Part shown: one piece after another, positions 6,565 through 14,727 of the stretch | Layout: each line of letters starts with the position of its first letter | Position numbering within the stretch: position 1 is the first letter of the stretch | NCBI RefSeq assembly: GCF_028690125.1 | Contig: NZ_JAQVBV010000039.1 | Span: 1 to 47,835 of the forward strand | DNA length: 47,835 bases | Source: Bacteroides sp. | GTDB lineage: Bacteria > Bacteroidota > Bacteroidia > Bacteroidales > Bacteroidaceae | Direction: 5' to 3' | Translations under genes and position numbers: made by a program | The notes under the pieces: generated by a model | What the model was told of the DNA's origin: nothing | The model's database searches: none | What the model saw: the letters and a program-made list of their open reading frames with translations, nothing else

Positions 6565-6596
6565 TTTGCTATTTATTCATTCATTTATTAACTTTG
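6565..6596 (+). promoter_or_regulatory. Bacteroides-type promoter for the repressor operon
   Basis: TTTG at 6565-6568 and TAACTTTG at 6589-6596 are separated by 20 bases, matching the Bacteroides TTTG / TAnnTTTG consensus. Transcription would start near 6600-6604 and read the operators at 6621-6656 into the repressor leader, which allows autoregulation. Confidence 0.65.
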
Positions 6597-6601
6597 ATGC
6601 G

Positions 6602-6633
6602 ACAAAGATAGGTAACAAGAATCACCCAACAAA
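6602..6633 (-). promoter_or_regulatory. Bacteroides-type promoter for the leftward early operon
   Basis: On the minus strand TTTG (6633-6630), a 20-base spacer and TATCTTTG (6609-6602) fit the consensus. The spacer holds the operator half-site ATCACCCA at 6621-6628. This promoter and the repressor promoter face each other with overlapping polymerase footprints, so occupancy should be mutually exclusive. Confidence 0.65.
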
Positions 6634-6658
6634 ACAAATAGGTGATTTTTATCACCCA
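6621..6658. promoter_or_regulatory. Repressor operator sites
   Basis: ATCACCCA at 6621-6628 and 6651-6658 are direct copies. GGTGAT at 6641-6646 and ATCACC at 6651-6656 form a perfect inverted repeat with a 4-base centre. The sites sit inside and upstream of the leftward promoter, where a bound CI-type repressor would block early transcription. Confidence 0.7.
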
Positions 6659-6686
6659 AAATAATAATTTAAAATCGTTCTAAATT

Positions 6687-7373
6687 ATGATTTTAGCAGA
6701 TAAGTTAAAGAAACTACTTGAAGAAAAGGAAGTTACAGCCTATAAAATTTGGCGAGATACAGGAATTGCAAAACAATCAATAATGCGGTATATGAATGGG
6801 ACCGCCAAGCCAAGCGGTGATAATTTACACCTATTAGCTAAATATTTTAATGTACCAACAGATGTATTGATAAATGACGATATAGATTTAGATAGTCTTT
6901 TCAGTAAAGAAAGGTCTACTATTCACTATGACGATCTGAAAGGCAAGGCTATTCCACATATCGACATAGTAACCGCCTCATGTGGTTTGCCAAATGGGTT
7001 CAACTCGGCTATAATGAAAGGAGACTGCGAACGTTTCATCATTCCAGATATGCCCGGTTGTGATTTTACCATTCGTGCAGGTGGTCGAAGTATGATAAAT
7101 CGGAATATTCCAGAACGGAGCATTAATGATCGTGATATTGTAGGGTGTCGCATTATAACAACTCGTTCACATGTGCGTTGGGGCGAAGTTTATGCCTTAG
7201 CAACACAAGACGGAATAATGATAAAAAGAATCGAAGAATCCGACAAAGAAGGGTGTATTAAATGTGTCCCTTTTAATAACGAAGAAGGATTTAAGTCTTA
7301 TGATGTTCCAGTTAATGAAATATATGATTGGGCGTTAGTTGTAGGTGTGGTGAGCGTAAAGACTTGGATTTAA
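6687..7373 (+). CDS. CI/LexA-type phage repressor (XRE helix-turn-helix plus S24 peptidase domain)
   Basis: This 228-residue repressor maintains lysogeny and is expected to inactivate itself by RecA-stimulated cleavage. Residues 5-60 form the XRE-type HTH (TGIAKQSIMRYMNGTAKPS). Residues 115-226 form the S24/LexA-like domain with Ser135 in GGRSM and Lys180 in GIMIKR as the catalytic dyad. The cleavage region near residues 96-100 reads TASCG, so the usual Ala-Gly bond is not obvious; Cys99-Gly100 is the likely site. The gene is divergent from the early operon with operators at 6621-6658. The 20-base gap to the next gene suggests that three further genes are co-transcribed. Confidence 0.93.
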   Translation: MILADKLKKLLEEKEVTAYKIWRDTGIAKQSIMRYMNGTAKPSGDNLHLLAKYFNVPTDVLINDDIDLDSLFSKERSTIHYDDLKGKAIPHIDIVTASCGLPNGFNSAIMKGDCERFIIPDMPGCDFTIRAGGRSMINRNIPERSINDRDIVGCRIITTRSHVRWGEVYALATQDGIMIKRIEESDKEGCIKCVPFNNEEGFKSYDVPVNEIYDWALVVGVVSVKTWI

Positions 7374-7393
7374 AATATAAAAAATGAAATAAT

Positions 7394-8404
7394 ATGAAGA
7401 AACTAATACTTTTATTTATTTTCTTATTGGCGGGATATACTATTTCAAATGCACAGGAAGTATTGACAAATCAATCTGTAATAGATATGTTAGAGATTGG
7501 GTTAGGCGAAGATGTTATTATAGCGAAAATAACAACATCGGAATGTGACTTTAGTATATCAATAAATGATCTTAAAGATTTAAAGGAAAAGGGTGTTAGT
7601 GATAATATCATAATAGCAATGGTAAAGCAAGAGAAGGACAATAACGAACAAAGTAAGACGCTTTTACCCGGTTTATATTTTAACGATAACGATAGCTTAA
7701 TAAAAATATTTCCTACAACATTTTCAGGCACAAAAACCAATACATTGGGGTCTGCGTTTTCATACGGAATTGCAAGTGCAAAAATAAAATCAACCATGCC
7801 GGGAAGTTCTTCAAAAAATATAGTAAACACAGTTACCCCCGAATTTATATTTTTATTCGATAAAAAACAAGAGAACGCTCCTTTATCTGAATGGTGGTTT
7901 TCGGTTGCCTCATCTCCGAGTCAATTTGTATTGGTAAAACTAAATAAAAAAGAAAAAAGCAGGGAGCTAGGTACAGGAAAGGTGAATGTATATGCAGGGT
8001 CGTCTATGGGCATAGATGAAGAATCCATTATAAAATTCACCATATCAAAAACTAATGATTTTGAATTTAAAGTAATTCCCGAAGATATATTACAACCCGG
8101 AGAATATTGTTTTTTCTATCAGGGCGTAATCCCGCAAGGAGGATACACGAATCAATCTGTATTTGACTTTTCAATTCCTATGAATTGTAGATATCCATCA
8201 AAATTTAGACATGGCCAAAGAGTTTGGGTACAAATCGAAGGAAAAATAAAGAATTGCAATATTATTGACATTAAAATAAAGGATGGCGAAGTACATTATG
8301 AAGGAGAGATGACTAACTCTCTTAAAAAAGTAGAATGGTTAGAAACTGATTGCGCGAAGTCAAAAAAGGAGCTAGAAGAAATCTCATTAAATAATAACCA
8401 CTAA
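7394..8404 (+). CDS. Secreted protein, candidate lysogenic-conversion factor
   Basis: This 336-residue protein has a signal peptide (MKKLILLFIFLLAGYTISNAQ) cleaved after about residue 20. Residues 22-78 match a widespread helical module with the pattern LTNxxVIdMlexGLxEDVIIAKI...LkdLKEKGVSdniI, seen in many Bacteroidetes and Acidobacteria exported proteins. The remaining 250 residues look beta-rich and contain Ser-rich loops. No enzyme motif is recognised. Placement 20 bases after the repressor means it should be made in the lysogen, so it could alter the host envelope or exclude other phages. That is inference from position and export signal. Confidence 0.75.
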   Translation: MKKLILLFIFLLAGYTISNAQEVLTNQSVIDMLEIGLGEDVIIAKITTSECDFSISINDLKDLKEKGVSDNIIIAMVKQEKDNNEQSKTLLPGLYFNDNDSLIKIFPTTFSGTKTNTLGSAFSYGIASAKIKSTMPGSSSKNIVNTVTPEFIFLFDKKQENAPLSEWWFSVASSPSQFVLVKLNKKEKSRELGTGKVNVYAGSSMGIDEESIIKFTISKTNDFEFKVIPEDILQPGEYCFFYQGVIPQGGYTNQSVFDFSIPMNCRYPSKFRHGQRVWVQIEGKIKNCNIIDIKIKDGEVHYEGEMTNSLKKVEWLETDCAKSKKELEEISLNNNH

Positions 8405-8416
8405 AAACAAAACACC

Positions 8417-8731
8417 ATGCAAGTATTCATTGGCTTAATTATCATTGTATTTGGAATTCTTCAAATCATCTTATTCTTCAAAATTTGGGGAATGACGAAC
8501 GACATTAGGGAGATCAAAGAAAAATATCTTTCCTCGACTGATCCAAAGAAAAGCATATCACCTACTCAACTACCCGAATTTAATATAGGCGAATTGGTGA
8601 CAGAGATAAAGGCAAATAAGCAAATGCGAATTAAAGAGATCACAAAGGACGGAAAATATAGCTGTTATACAAATGGCGGCGTTTCACATGAAGGTGATTT
8701 TGACGCTTCGGAAATTAAACGTTTCAATTAA
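8417..8731 (+). CDS. Membrane-anchored small protein of the repressor operon
   Basis: The 104-residue product has one N-terminal transmembrane helix (VFIGLIIIVFGILQIILFFKIW) and then a short coiled region (NDIREIKEKYL) and a C-terminal domain beginning near FNIGELVTEI. The last 50 residues (MRIKEITKDGKYSCYTNGG) read as a small beta barrel, and similar end segments occur in Bacteroidetes proteins that share the phrase VTEIK...MRIKEI. It follows the secreted protein by 12 bases. Function is unknown. Confidence 0.65.
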   Translation: MQVFIGLIIIVFGILQIILFFKIWGMTNDIREIKEKYLSSTDPKKSISPTQLPEFNIGELVTEIKANKQMRIKEITKDGKYSCYTNGGVSHEGDFDASEIKRFN

Positions 8732-8738
8732 TAAAGTT

Positions 8739-9419
8739 ATGAAGGATTGGATGAAGTCGTATTGGAGTAACTGCCTGTCGATTGCTGCGATAATATTTAG
8801 CATAGTCGCTATATGCGTTTCGTTGCCGTCATCACCGGAGTTAGGTATAGATTATATTGGGGTTATAGTAGGAATTTTATCATTTCTGGTTACATTATTG
8901 ATAGGTTGGCAAATTTATAATGCGGTGACAATAGAGAAAAGGATAAAGAGTGAAGTAGAGCTAGTTAAAGATTTATTAAATAAAAGCATAGATAAGGCGC
9001 GTAAGGATTTATCCTTATCCAATTCTAGGGCTTTGACAGAAGCTCTCTTTAAACAAGAATCGAATTACTTGGATTCTTGTTTGGCGACAGATCAGTTTTA
9101 TTATGTTGAACTAATTTTTGAAAAAATGTTCAAGTATGCAACATTACTAAATGATCCTCTATATTACAGAATCATAGCATCAGATATTTTGTATACTTAT
9201 AATGTTTTTTTTAACCAACACGACAGTAACAAAGATTATCAATTTATAACTAAGCCACTTTTAGAAATTTCTCAAAAAATTCTAGCTCATTTACCTATAT
9301 CAGAGGATCAAGATAACATTGTATTATTGATAAGCGAGCTTTTAAAAAATAAAGCTAAGAACCAAGATGACAAATGCGATGATAATGATACCAAACAAGA
9401 GTTATTTTTAAATGAATAA
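8739..9419 (+). CDS. Membrane protein with a long cytoplasmic helical domain, last gene before the attachment site
   Basis: The start at MKDWMKSYWSN follows the previous stop by seven bases; an upstream in-frame Met at 8673 overlaps the previous gene. The 226-residue product has two transmembrane helices (about residues 13-29 and 36-58), a predicted coiled coil (IEKRIKSEVELVKDLLNKS), a helical domain, and a very acidic C-terminus (KNQDDKCDDNDTKQ). This layout (two helices, coiled coil, soluble sensor or effector) is common in membrane defence or exclusion proteins, but no family is recognised. It ends 115 bases before the tRNA fragment that marks the prophage edge. Confidence 0.7.
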   Translation: MKDWMKSYWSNCLSIAAIIFSIVAICVSLPSSPELGIDYIGVIVGILSFLVTLLIGWQIYNAVTIEKRIKSEVELVKDLLNKSIDKARKDLSLSNSRALTEALFKQESNYLDSCLATDQFYYVELIFEKMFKYATLLNDPLYYRIIASDILYTYNVFFNQHDSNKDYQFITKPLLEISQKILAHLPISEDQDNIVLLISELLKNKAKNQDDKCDDNDTKQELFLNE

Positions 9420-9533
9420 AAATGAACATTAAAACAACATTAAAAAATCGTTTTTTACTTCCGCCTGTCGGAGGCTTAAAAATCTATCGTTATAACTAAT
9501 TAATTATTAACCAGATAAGCCCGTTTTTGAAAT

Positions 9534-9579
9534 AACACTGGCAGTGTTAAGGTGATCGGTTCGAGTCCGATACGCTCCA
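9534..9579 (+). other. 3' tRNA fragment, probable prophage attachment site (att)
   Basis: GGTGATCGG, TTCGAGT and CCGAT give a perfect T-arm, followed by the acceptor strand ACGCTCC and discriminator A (9579). No D-arm or 5' acceptor strand GGAGCGT lies upstream, so only the 3' part of a tRNA is present. A perfect palindrome (AACACTG-G-CAGTGTT, 9534-9548) spans the point where tRNA similarity begins. Phages that integrate into tRNA genes leave such a fragment at one end and rebuild the full tRNA at the other. The intact copy and the integrase should therefore lie left of this window. Confidence 0.75.
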
Positions 9580-9589
9580 CAAATTCCAC

Positions 9590-9634
9590 AAAAGCATTGA
9601 CAATCAATCTGAAACCCTGATTATCAATGCTTTT
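9590..9634 (+). terminator. Terminator of the host tRNA gene
   Basis: AAAAGCATTGACAATCA (9590-9606) pairs with TGATTATCAATGCTTTT (9618-9634) around an 11-base loop, with one mismatch. It follows the tRNA fragment by 10 bases and ends in a T-run, which supports host DNA beginning at this point. Confidence 0.75.
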
Positions 9635-9655
9635 CTCTTTCATCACCTGCTTCAG

Positions 9656-12600
9656 TTATTTCGCATTTTTAACGACAAATATATAACTTCCAGATTGTAA
9701 CTCCAATACAGCTTGTCCTTTCATAAATGTAACGGAAGAAACGCCTTCTGATTTCACTGCCGCATGACCATTTTCTTCTATCACGTAATCAAGTGTAGGC
9801 AATTGCAAATGAAGTGTTGCAGTAGTATTTGCAGGAACTGTCACCTTATAGGTCACTGTCCCACCACTCTCTTTTTCCCATGCACTCTTAATATCTCCAT
9901 AGTTTGAATGGAAAGAGGCGTCTACCCAAGTAACTCTTTCTTGTGCATCAGGCACTGTAGTACGATTATCCGGTTCCGGTCGCAATACAATATGCTTGAA
10001 ACCAGGACAAGTTTCATCCGCGTCGATACCTGCCATAGTTTTATACATCCATTCAAGAACGGCACCATAAGAGTAATGATTGAACGAGTTCATGGTAACT
10101 GTATTAAAACCCTTCTCTTTCGTATAGGAATCCCAACGCTCCCAAATTGTTGTCGCACCTTGATCTATACTATAAAGCCAAGAAGGATTTTGTCTTTGCA
10201 ACAAAAGATTATAAGCAATCCCTGTAGCTCCGTATTGACTCAAGGTTTGATTCAAAGTAGCCGTTCCAACAAAGCCTGTGCTAAGGCGATTACCATTGGC
10301 TATTATTTTATTGACAAGTTTTTCCAAACCTCTTTTCGTTGCTTCTTCCGTAGGAAATAAATCCAATTTTAAAGCTAGCAAATAAGCAGTCTGACTTTTT
10401 TGTATTAAGTCTCCTTGGCTATCTACATAACGTTTTTGAAATTCTTCTTTAATTTTTTGGGCTAAAGTTTTGTATTCTCGAGCTTTCAAGTCATATTTAT
10501 CTCCACCAACCACACTTAAAGCCGAAGAAATCTTTGCCATTAACTGTGCAACATAAGCATAATAGCATACGCTGATATAGCGGTTTTCAGTTCCTTCATA
10601 CGCCAACCAGTCACCAAAGCTGACTCCTGCACCATTATAATCAAATCCATCAGCTTTTTGGCGGGATAAAAACTCCATATATTTTTCCATGGAGTCATAA
10701 TTATCTTTCAAAATACCTTTATTTCCATATACCAAATATATAGTCCACGGTACAATAATTCCTGCATCAGACCAGGCAGATTGCCCATGAGGCACTCCCC
10801 AACAATGAGGAGCTACACTTGGATAAGCACCGTCAGCTGATTGGCAATCACGCATATCGCCCATCCATTTTTCAAAAAATGAAGACACATTTGCATTATA
10901 GGAAGCTGCCCGGCAGAAAACTTGTGTATCCCCTGTCCATCCCAAACGCTCATCTCTTTGTGGACAGTCTGTAGGGATACTCAGATAGTTACCACGTTGT
11001 CCCCACAATACATTACTATAGAGCTGATTGATAAGAGAACTACTTGTAGCAAAAGAAGAACCTTCTTCAGTAGCTGAACCAAGAACCTGACCTTCAAAAG
11101 AAATAAGGTCTATATCTTCATCAGCTGTCACTTCACAATATTGGAAACCGAAAAAAGTCATAGAAGGATGAAATGATTCACCTTCTTTACTACCTTTCAA
11201 AATATATTTTAAAGTAGCTTTCGCCGAACGAAGGTTAGCAGTATAAACACTTCCGGCAGGTCCATCATCTCCACGGGACTTATCACCTGTATCATTCAGT
11301 ATTTCGGCAAAACGAATCTTCATCTTTGCTCCTGAACTACCTTTAACTTTGAAATACACCCAGCCGACCATGTTCTGACCTAAATTATAAACAGCTGTCT
11401 CCCCTTTTTTTAAATGGATGGTAGCCGGCCCATCAGTCACATTGAGAATATTAATTTTATTATTTGTTTCACCATGATAAGTCGTGATACTCACCGGTAT
11501 ACGTTTCATTTCCGAACGTACTTGAACAGTGGGACCGGCAAAACCAATAATCTGCCCTTTAAAATAAGTATTCACAGCAGTCTTATTCCACTTGGATGTA
11601 TTATATCCCGGTTTTGTCCACTCTGTTTCGCGACGCGCATCATAAGTTTCCCCATGATAAATATCTCCTAAACATATTGGACCGGAAGTAGAAGACAGCC
11701 ACGAAGGATCAGTCACAACTGTTTCTGTACTTCCGTCTGTATAATTAATCACCATTTTAGCTATGAATCCTAAATCATGAATACCATATTCACCATGATT
11801 TACATCTCCTGTAAACCAGCCTGAACTTACCTGTGCTCCTACAGCATTTAACCCTTTATGTAGTAAGGAAGTCACATCATAAGTCTGATAATGAACGGTT
11901 TTTCTGTAATCTGTCCATTCAGGTTTCAATTCATCGTAAAGCATACTACCATCTTCTTGCGGTGTACCGACCCGCTGACCATTAATAAACAGATCATATA
12001 TTCCTAATGCTGAACTATATATACGAGCCGAAACAATTTTCTTTCTCAAGTTAAAATCTTTTCGAAACATTGGAATGCCATCTAGGATAGGTTGTAATAC
12101 TTTAAAATCACCGGAGGCAGAAACAATATTCAACTTATGATTTCCATCAATTGTTATCACTTCTCCACCGTCGAAAGCAGAAGCACCATTCTCAAAATCT
12201 TCATCGAGCACGACTTTTGATATAATCTTATCCCCTTTTTTCTCATACTCTGTAAGGACAACATTATCATAAACCGCTGTTTCATTGTCATTTCCCCTAT
12301 AAGCACGGAAACCAACGGCACCATTTTTCAGTTTGGATTCTTGATCTACGTATGTATCTACCAACACATGATTGATAAATGTCTTAACAACACCATCTTT
12401 TGCATCAATTCTCAAATGGAACTCCTTGTTTAGCAAGTCCTTTTTTGAAAAATATTTCCCAATAGGCGTATCACTTGATTGTAATCTACCATGTTCGTAA
12501 ATATGTCTTCTAATCAACGGTTCTTTCTCATGATCTAATGTATTGATAGACCACATAAATAAATTTGCAGTATTCTGAACGCCAAAAAGCACGGACGCAT

Positions 12601-13120
12601 TACCGAAAGTCACTATCACATCAACATCCAATGTCATCCAGGCTTTTCCTATTTGCGAATTCTCAGGATCTATTTCGGAGTTTTTGTTTATGTTTGTAGC
12701 CTTAATCCATTTTGCATCCGCCCATCCTTCATCCAATAATCCGGTTTCAAAAAAAGCTTTTTCAATAGATGACTCTTCACCTGTTTTATTATTCCAAACA
12801 GTCACTTTCCAATAATAACGAGTTGATGGCAAAAGAGCCGGTCCTGCATAATCAATATGAACAGATTTATCAGTCTGAACTTTCTTGGAGTCCCACACTT
12901 GACTTATAAAATCTTTATCTTTGGCCACTGTTATTCGATATGCCAACTGCTTGATTCCTCTTTGATCAGATTGAAGTTGCCAACTAAACCTGGGAGTCTT
13001 CACATCCAAGCCAATAGGATTCGTCAAATACTCTACCTGCAATTTTTTTACTGTGGCATTTAAAGGTAATAAAAAGAAAAAGGATAAAAAGAAAAGTGCA
13101 TAACGTATCATAATGTTCAA
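9656..13120 (-). CDS. Secreted alpha-L-rhamnosidase, GH78
   Basis: This 1154-residue enzyme would hydrolyse terminal alpha-L-rhamnose from plant glycans or glycosides in the periplasm or at the cell surface. A signal peptide (MIRYALFFLSFFFLLPLNA) is followed by an Fn3-like domain (LQVEYLTNPIGLDVKTPRFSW, split at residue 30), N-terminal beta domains, and the (alpha/alpha)6 catalytic domain. Catalytic signatures are DCPQRDERLGWTGD near residues 717-730 (Asp, Glu and Asp of the acid cluster) and TTIWERW near residue 990 (the general base Glu). Between residues about 130 and 330 an extra concanavalin-like module is inserted (FGVQNTANLF, LRIDAKDGVVKTFIN). No susC/susD pair adjoins it, so it is a solitary enzyme gene. 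Confidence 0.93.
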   Translation of the reverse strand: MNIMIRYALFFLSFFFLLPLNATVKKLQVEYLTNPIGLDVKTPRFSWQLQSDQRGIKQLAYRITVAKDKDFISQVWDSKKVQTDKSVHIDYAGPALLPSTRYYWKVTVWNNKTGEESSIEKAFFETGLLDEGWADAKWIKATNINKNSEIDPENSQIGKAWMTLDVDVIVTFGNASVLFGVQNTANLFMWSINTLDHEKEPLIRRHIYEHGRLQSSDTPIGKYFSKKDLLNKEFHLRIDAKDGVVKTFINHVLVDTYVDQESKLKNGAVGFRAYRGNDNETAVYDNVVLTEYEKKGDKIISKVVLDEDFENGASAFDGGEVITIDGNHKLNIVSASGDFKVLQPILDGIPMFRKDFNLRKKIVSARIYSSALGIYDLFINGQRVGTPQEDGSMLYDELKPEWTDYRKTVHYQTYDVTSLLHKGLNAVGAQVSSGWFTGDVNHGEYGIHDLGFIAKMVINYTDGSTETVVTDPSWLSSTSGPICLGDIYHGETYDARRETEWTKPGYNTSKWNKTAVNTYFKGQIIGFAGPTVQVRSEMKRIPVSITTYHGETNNKINILNVTDGPATIHLKKGETAVYNLGQNMVGWVYFKVKGSSGAKMKIRFAEILNDTGDKSRGDDGPAGSVYTANLRSAKATLKYILKGSKEGESFHPSMTFFGFQYCEVTADEDIDLISFEGQVLGSATEEGSSFATSSSLINQLYSNVLWGQRGNYLSIPTDCPQRDERLGWTGDTQVFCRAASYNANVSSFFEKWMGDMRDCQSADGAYPSVAPHCWGVPHGQSAWSDAGIIVPWTIYLVYGNKGILKDNYDSMEKYMEFLSRQKADGFDYNGAGVSFGDWLAYEGTENRYISVCYYAYVAQLMAKISSALSVVGGDKYDLKAREYKTLAQKIKEEFQKRYVDSQGDLIQKSQTAYLLALKLDLFPTEEATKRGLEKLVNKIIANGNRLSTGFVGTATLNQTLSQYGATGIAYNLLLQRQNPSWLYSIDQGATTIWERWDSYTKEKGFNTVTMNSFNHYSYGAVLEWMYKTMAGIDADETCPGFKHIVLRPEPDNRTTVPDAQERVTWVDASFHSNYGDIKSAWEKESGGTVTYKVTVPANTTATLHLQLPTLDYVIEENGHAAVKSEGVSSVTFMKGQAVLELQSGSYIFVVKNAK

Positions 13121-13288
13121 GTATTAGTTAGATCGTGTTTATTTTATACCCAACAGTTGCAAAAATAATAGTTATTTTGTTTTAACATAAAAAATATGAT
13201 ATTTATTATTTCAGAATAGACCTATTTTCATTTAATTAATAAAGAAAAAACCTATCAGAACAATAAATATCATATTTAAGATAAAGAT

Positions 13289-13498
13289 TTATTCCAAATC
13301 TTTTTTTACGACTTCATCCATTTCTTTTAAACGTTTCTCACGCTCCTTTTTCGTTAGATGTTTTTTGTCTTTATACACATTATCCGCACGGCTGGAAACT
13401 TCTTCACTCCATTCACCAAATTGATTAGATGCTGGACGTCCATTCGGCTCGATGTTTTCTTCGGCAATCGAGTCATGTCTATTAATCATATCATCCAT
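13289..13498 (-). CDS. Small acidic/basic hypothetical protein
   Basis: The 69-residue protein (MDDMINRHDSIAEENIEPN...) is highly charged, with a C-terminal helical run of Lys and Glu (KKHLTKKEREKRLKEMDE). It has no signal or membrane segment and is probably largely disordered or a single coiled coil. It sits alone between the rhamnosidase and a TonB-C protein, with 168 and 68 bases of spacer. No family is recognised; the clean reading frame and chromosomal setting suggest a conserved genus-level gene. Confidence 0.55.
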   Translation of the reverse strand: MDDMINRHDSIAEENIEPNGRPASNQFGEWSEEVSSRADNVYKDKKHLTKKEREKRLKEMDEVVKKDLE

Positions 13499-13566
13499 AA
13501 TGTTATTACTTTAAATGATTTACCGTATTACTACAATAAAACAAATAGAAAAGTTTTCTTTTTTAA

Positions 13567-14607
13567 TCATTTTTGAGAGAGTTTCTTTTGAATACACTCT
13601 CGATAAACTTGAGAACGGAATGGAACATAAAGAGTATAATTTGATTCAACCGCCTTACCTTCAGCTATTGCCGGTATCCAGTTCGGCATTTCTTTGACGA
13701 TACGCAATACTTCTTCTGCAAATTCGGAATGAGTAGACTTTAGGATATGAGGACGAAGGATAGCTCCCGTTTTATCAATTGTAAATTCACAAAGTGCATA
13801 ACCTTCTACGTTTTTTACCAACAAAGCCTCCGGATAAATCATCTCAGCTTCCACATACTTTTCCGGAGTACCTGAAGAAAACTTAGGCGTCTTTTCTACC
13901 AATTTACCCGAAATCGTGGCAAGTTGAGGTCCAACTTGATATATTCCAACATATACCGGACGTTTATAAGCCTCAGGCTGCTCTTTAGTACGTTTTTGCA
14001 ACTCTTTCAACAAAGCCGCAGCTTCTTTTGTCAAGGTGTCTTCCGAAATATTTTCACCAATAGATAATAAATATGCCGATTGGGAAACTAACACAAGACG
14101 TTCCATCAAAGATCCTTTTTCGGACGACCACTTCCGTCCATTTAAAATATTACCTTTGCTATCTGTCGAAGCAAAGTAATAAGCTACGCCATCTAATCCA
14201 GCAGTAGAACCGTCCAAGTCTTGTATCTGACTAGTTACTAAACGGAAAATAGCTCCTAAAGACTGATATAAAGACGGATTGATAAAGGTTGATTTCTTTT
14301 CCACCTTTACTGTTCCTTTCTCTGATTGCCAATAAGTACGTGACAAAGTATTTGAAATCAGACAAAAACGCCCATTCTTCTTTTCAACTGACATCGCATA
14401 TTCAGGTGAGAAAGAAGGAATAACTACAAAACGGGCATAAGGTTGTTGTTGAAAGTCTATATTTAATAAAGAGAATACATTTCTATAGTACTCTCCCAGT
14501 TCACCCGGATAAGTGCTGAAAGGTTTTACCGGCTCCAAATAATCAATCTGTGCCGAAAGGTGGAAAGAAAAAAACAAAAGTAAAAGAGAGACAACAATCT
14601 TTTTCAT
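13567..14607 (-). CDS. Exported protein with C-terminal TonB-like domain
   Basis: The start is at MKKIVVSLLLLFFSF, a clean signal peptide ending LSAQ; the ORF is open 56 codons further, but those codons run through the promoter. The mature protein is about 325 residues. The last 90 residues (EGYALCEFTIDKTGAIL, then EEVLRIVKEMPNWIPA) match the TonB C-terminal fold used by many Bacteroidetes periplasmic proteins to contact outer-membrane receptors or peptidoglycan. It has no transmembrane anchor, so it is not a classical energy-coupling TonB. It is divergently transcribed from pheS with both promoters in a 120-base gap. Confidence 0.8.
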   Translation of the reverse strand: MKKIVVSLLLLFFSFHLSAQIDYLEPVKPFSTYPGELGEYYRNVFSLLNIDFQQQPYARFVVIPSFSPEYAMSVEKKNGRFCLISNTLSRTYWQSEKGTVKVEKKSTFINPSLYQSLGAIFRLVTSQIQDLDGSTAGLDGVAYYFASTDSKGNILNGRKWSSEKGSLMERLVLVSQSAYLLSIGENISEDTLTKEAAALLKELQKRTKEQPEAYKRPVYVGIYQVGPQLATISGKLVEKTPKFSSGTPEKYVEAEMIYPEALLVKNVEGYALCEFTIDKTGAILRPHILKSTHSEFAEEVLRIVKEMPNWIPAIAEGKAVESNYTLYVPFRSQVYRECIQKKLSQK

Positions 14608-14638
14608 ATATCGCCGGATTTTCGGTGTAAGTCGGCAA

Positions 14639-14646
14639 CAAAGATA
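14639..14646 (-). promoter_or_regulatory. -7 element for the TonB-C gene
   Basis: TATCTTTG on the minus strand fits TAnnTTTG. It is 31 bases from the start at 14607, which supports that start over the longer ORF. Confidence 0.6.
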
Positions 14647-14677
14647 CAAAATATTTCGAAGGTTCGTGATAAAATTA

Positions 14678-14685
14678 TATCTTTG
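14678..14685 (+). promoter_or_regulatory. -7 element for pheS
   Basis: TATCTTTG matches TAnnTTTG. The pheS start at 14728 lies 42 bases downstream. A weak TTTC stands near the expected -33 position. Confidence 0.65.
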
Positions 14686-14727
14686 CACGGTTTTTACTAA
14701 GAAACTGAATAACAATATATCTAAAAT

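Noticed and set aside
9534..9579. A complete tRNA gene at the prophage edge
   Set aside because: No D-arm, anticodon arm or 5' acceptor strand lies upstream; only the T-arm and 3' strand are present.
9908..10360. A plus-strand ORF of 150 codons inside the rhamnosidase gene
   Set aside because: It is antisense to the catalytic domain of a clear GH78 gene and has no independent support.
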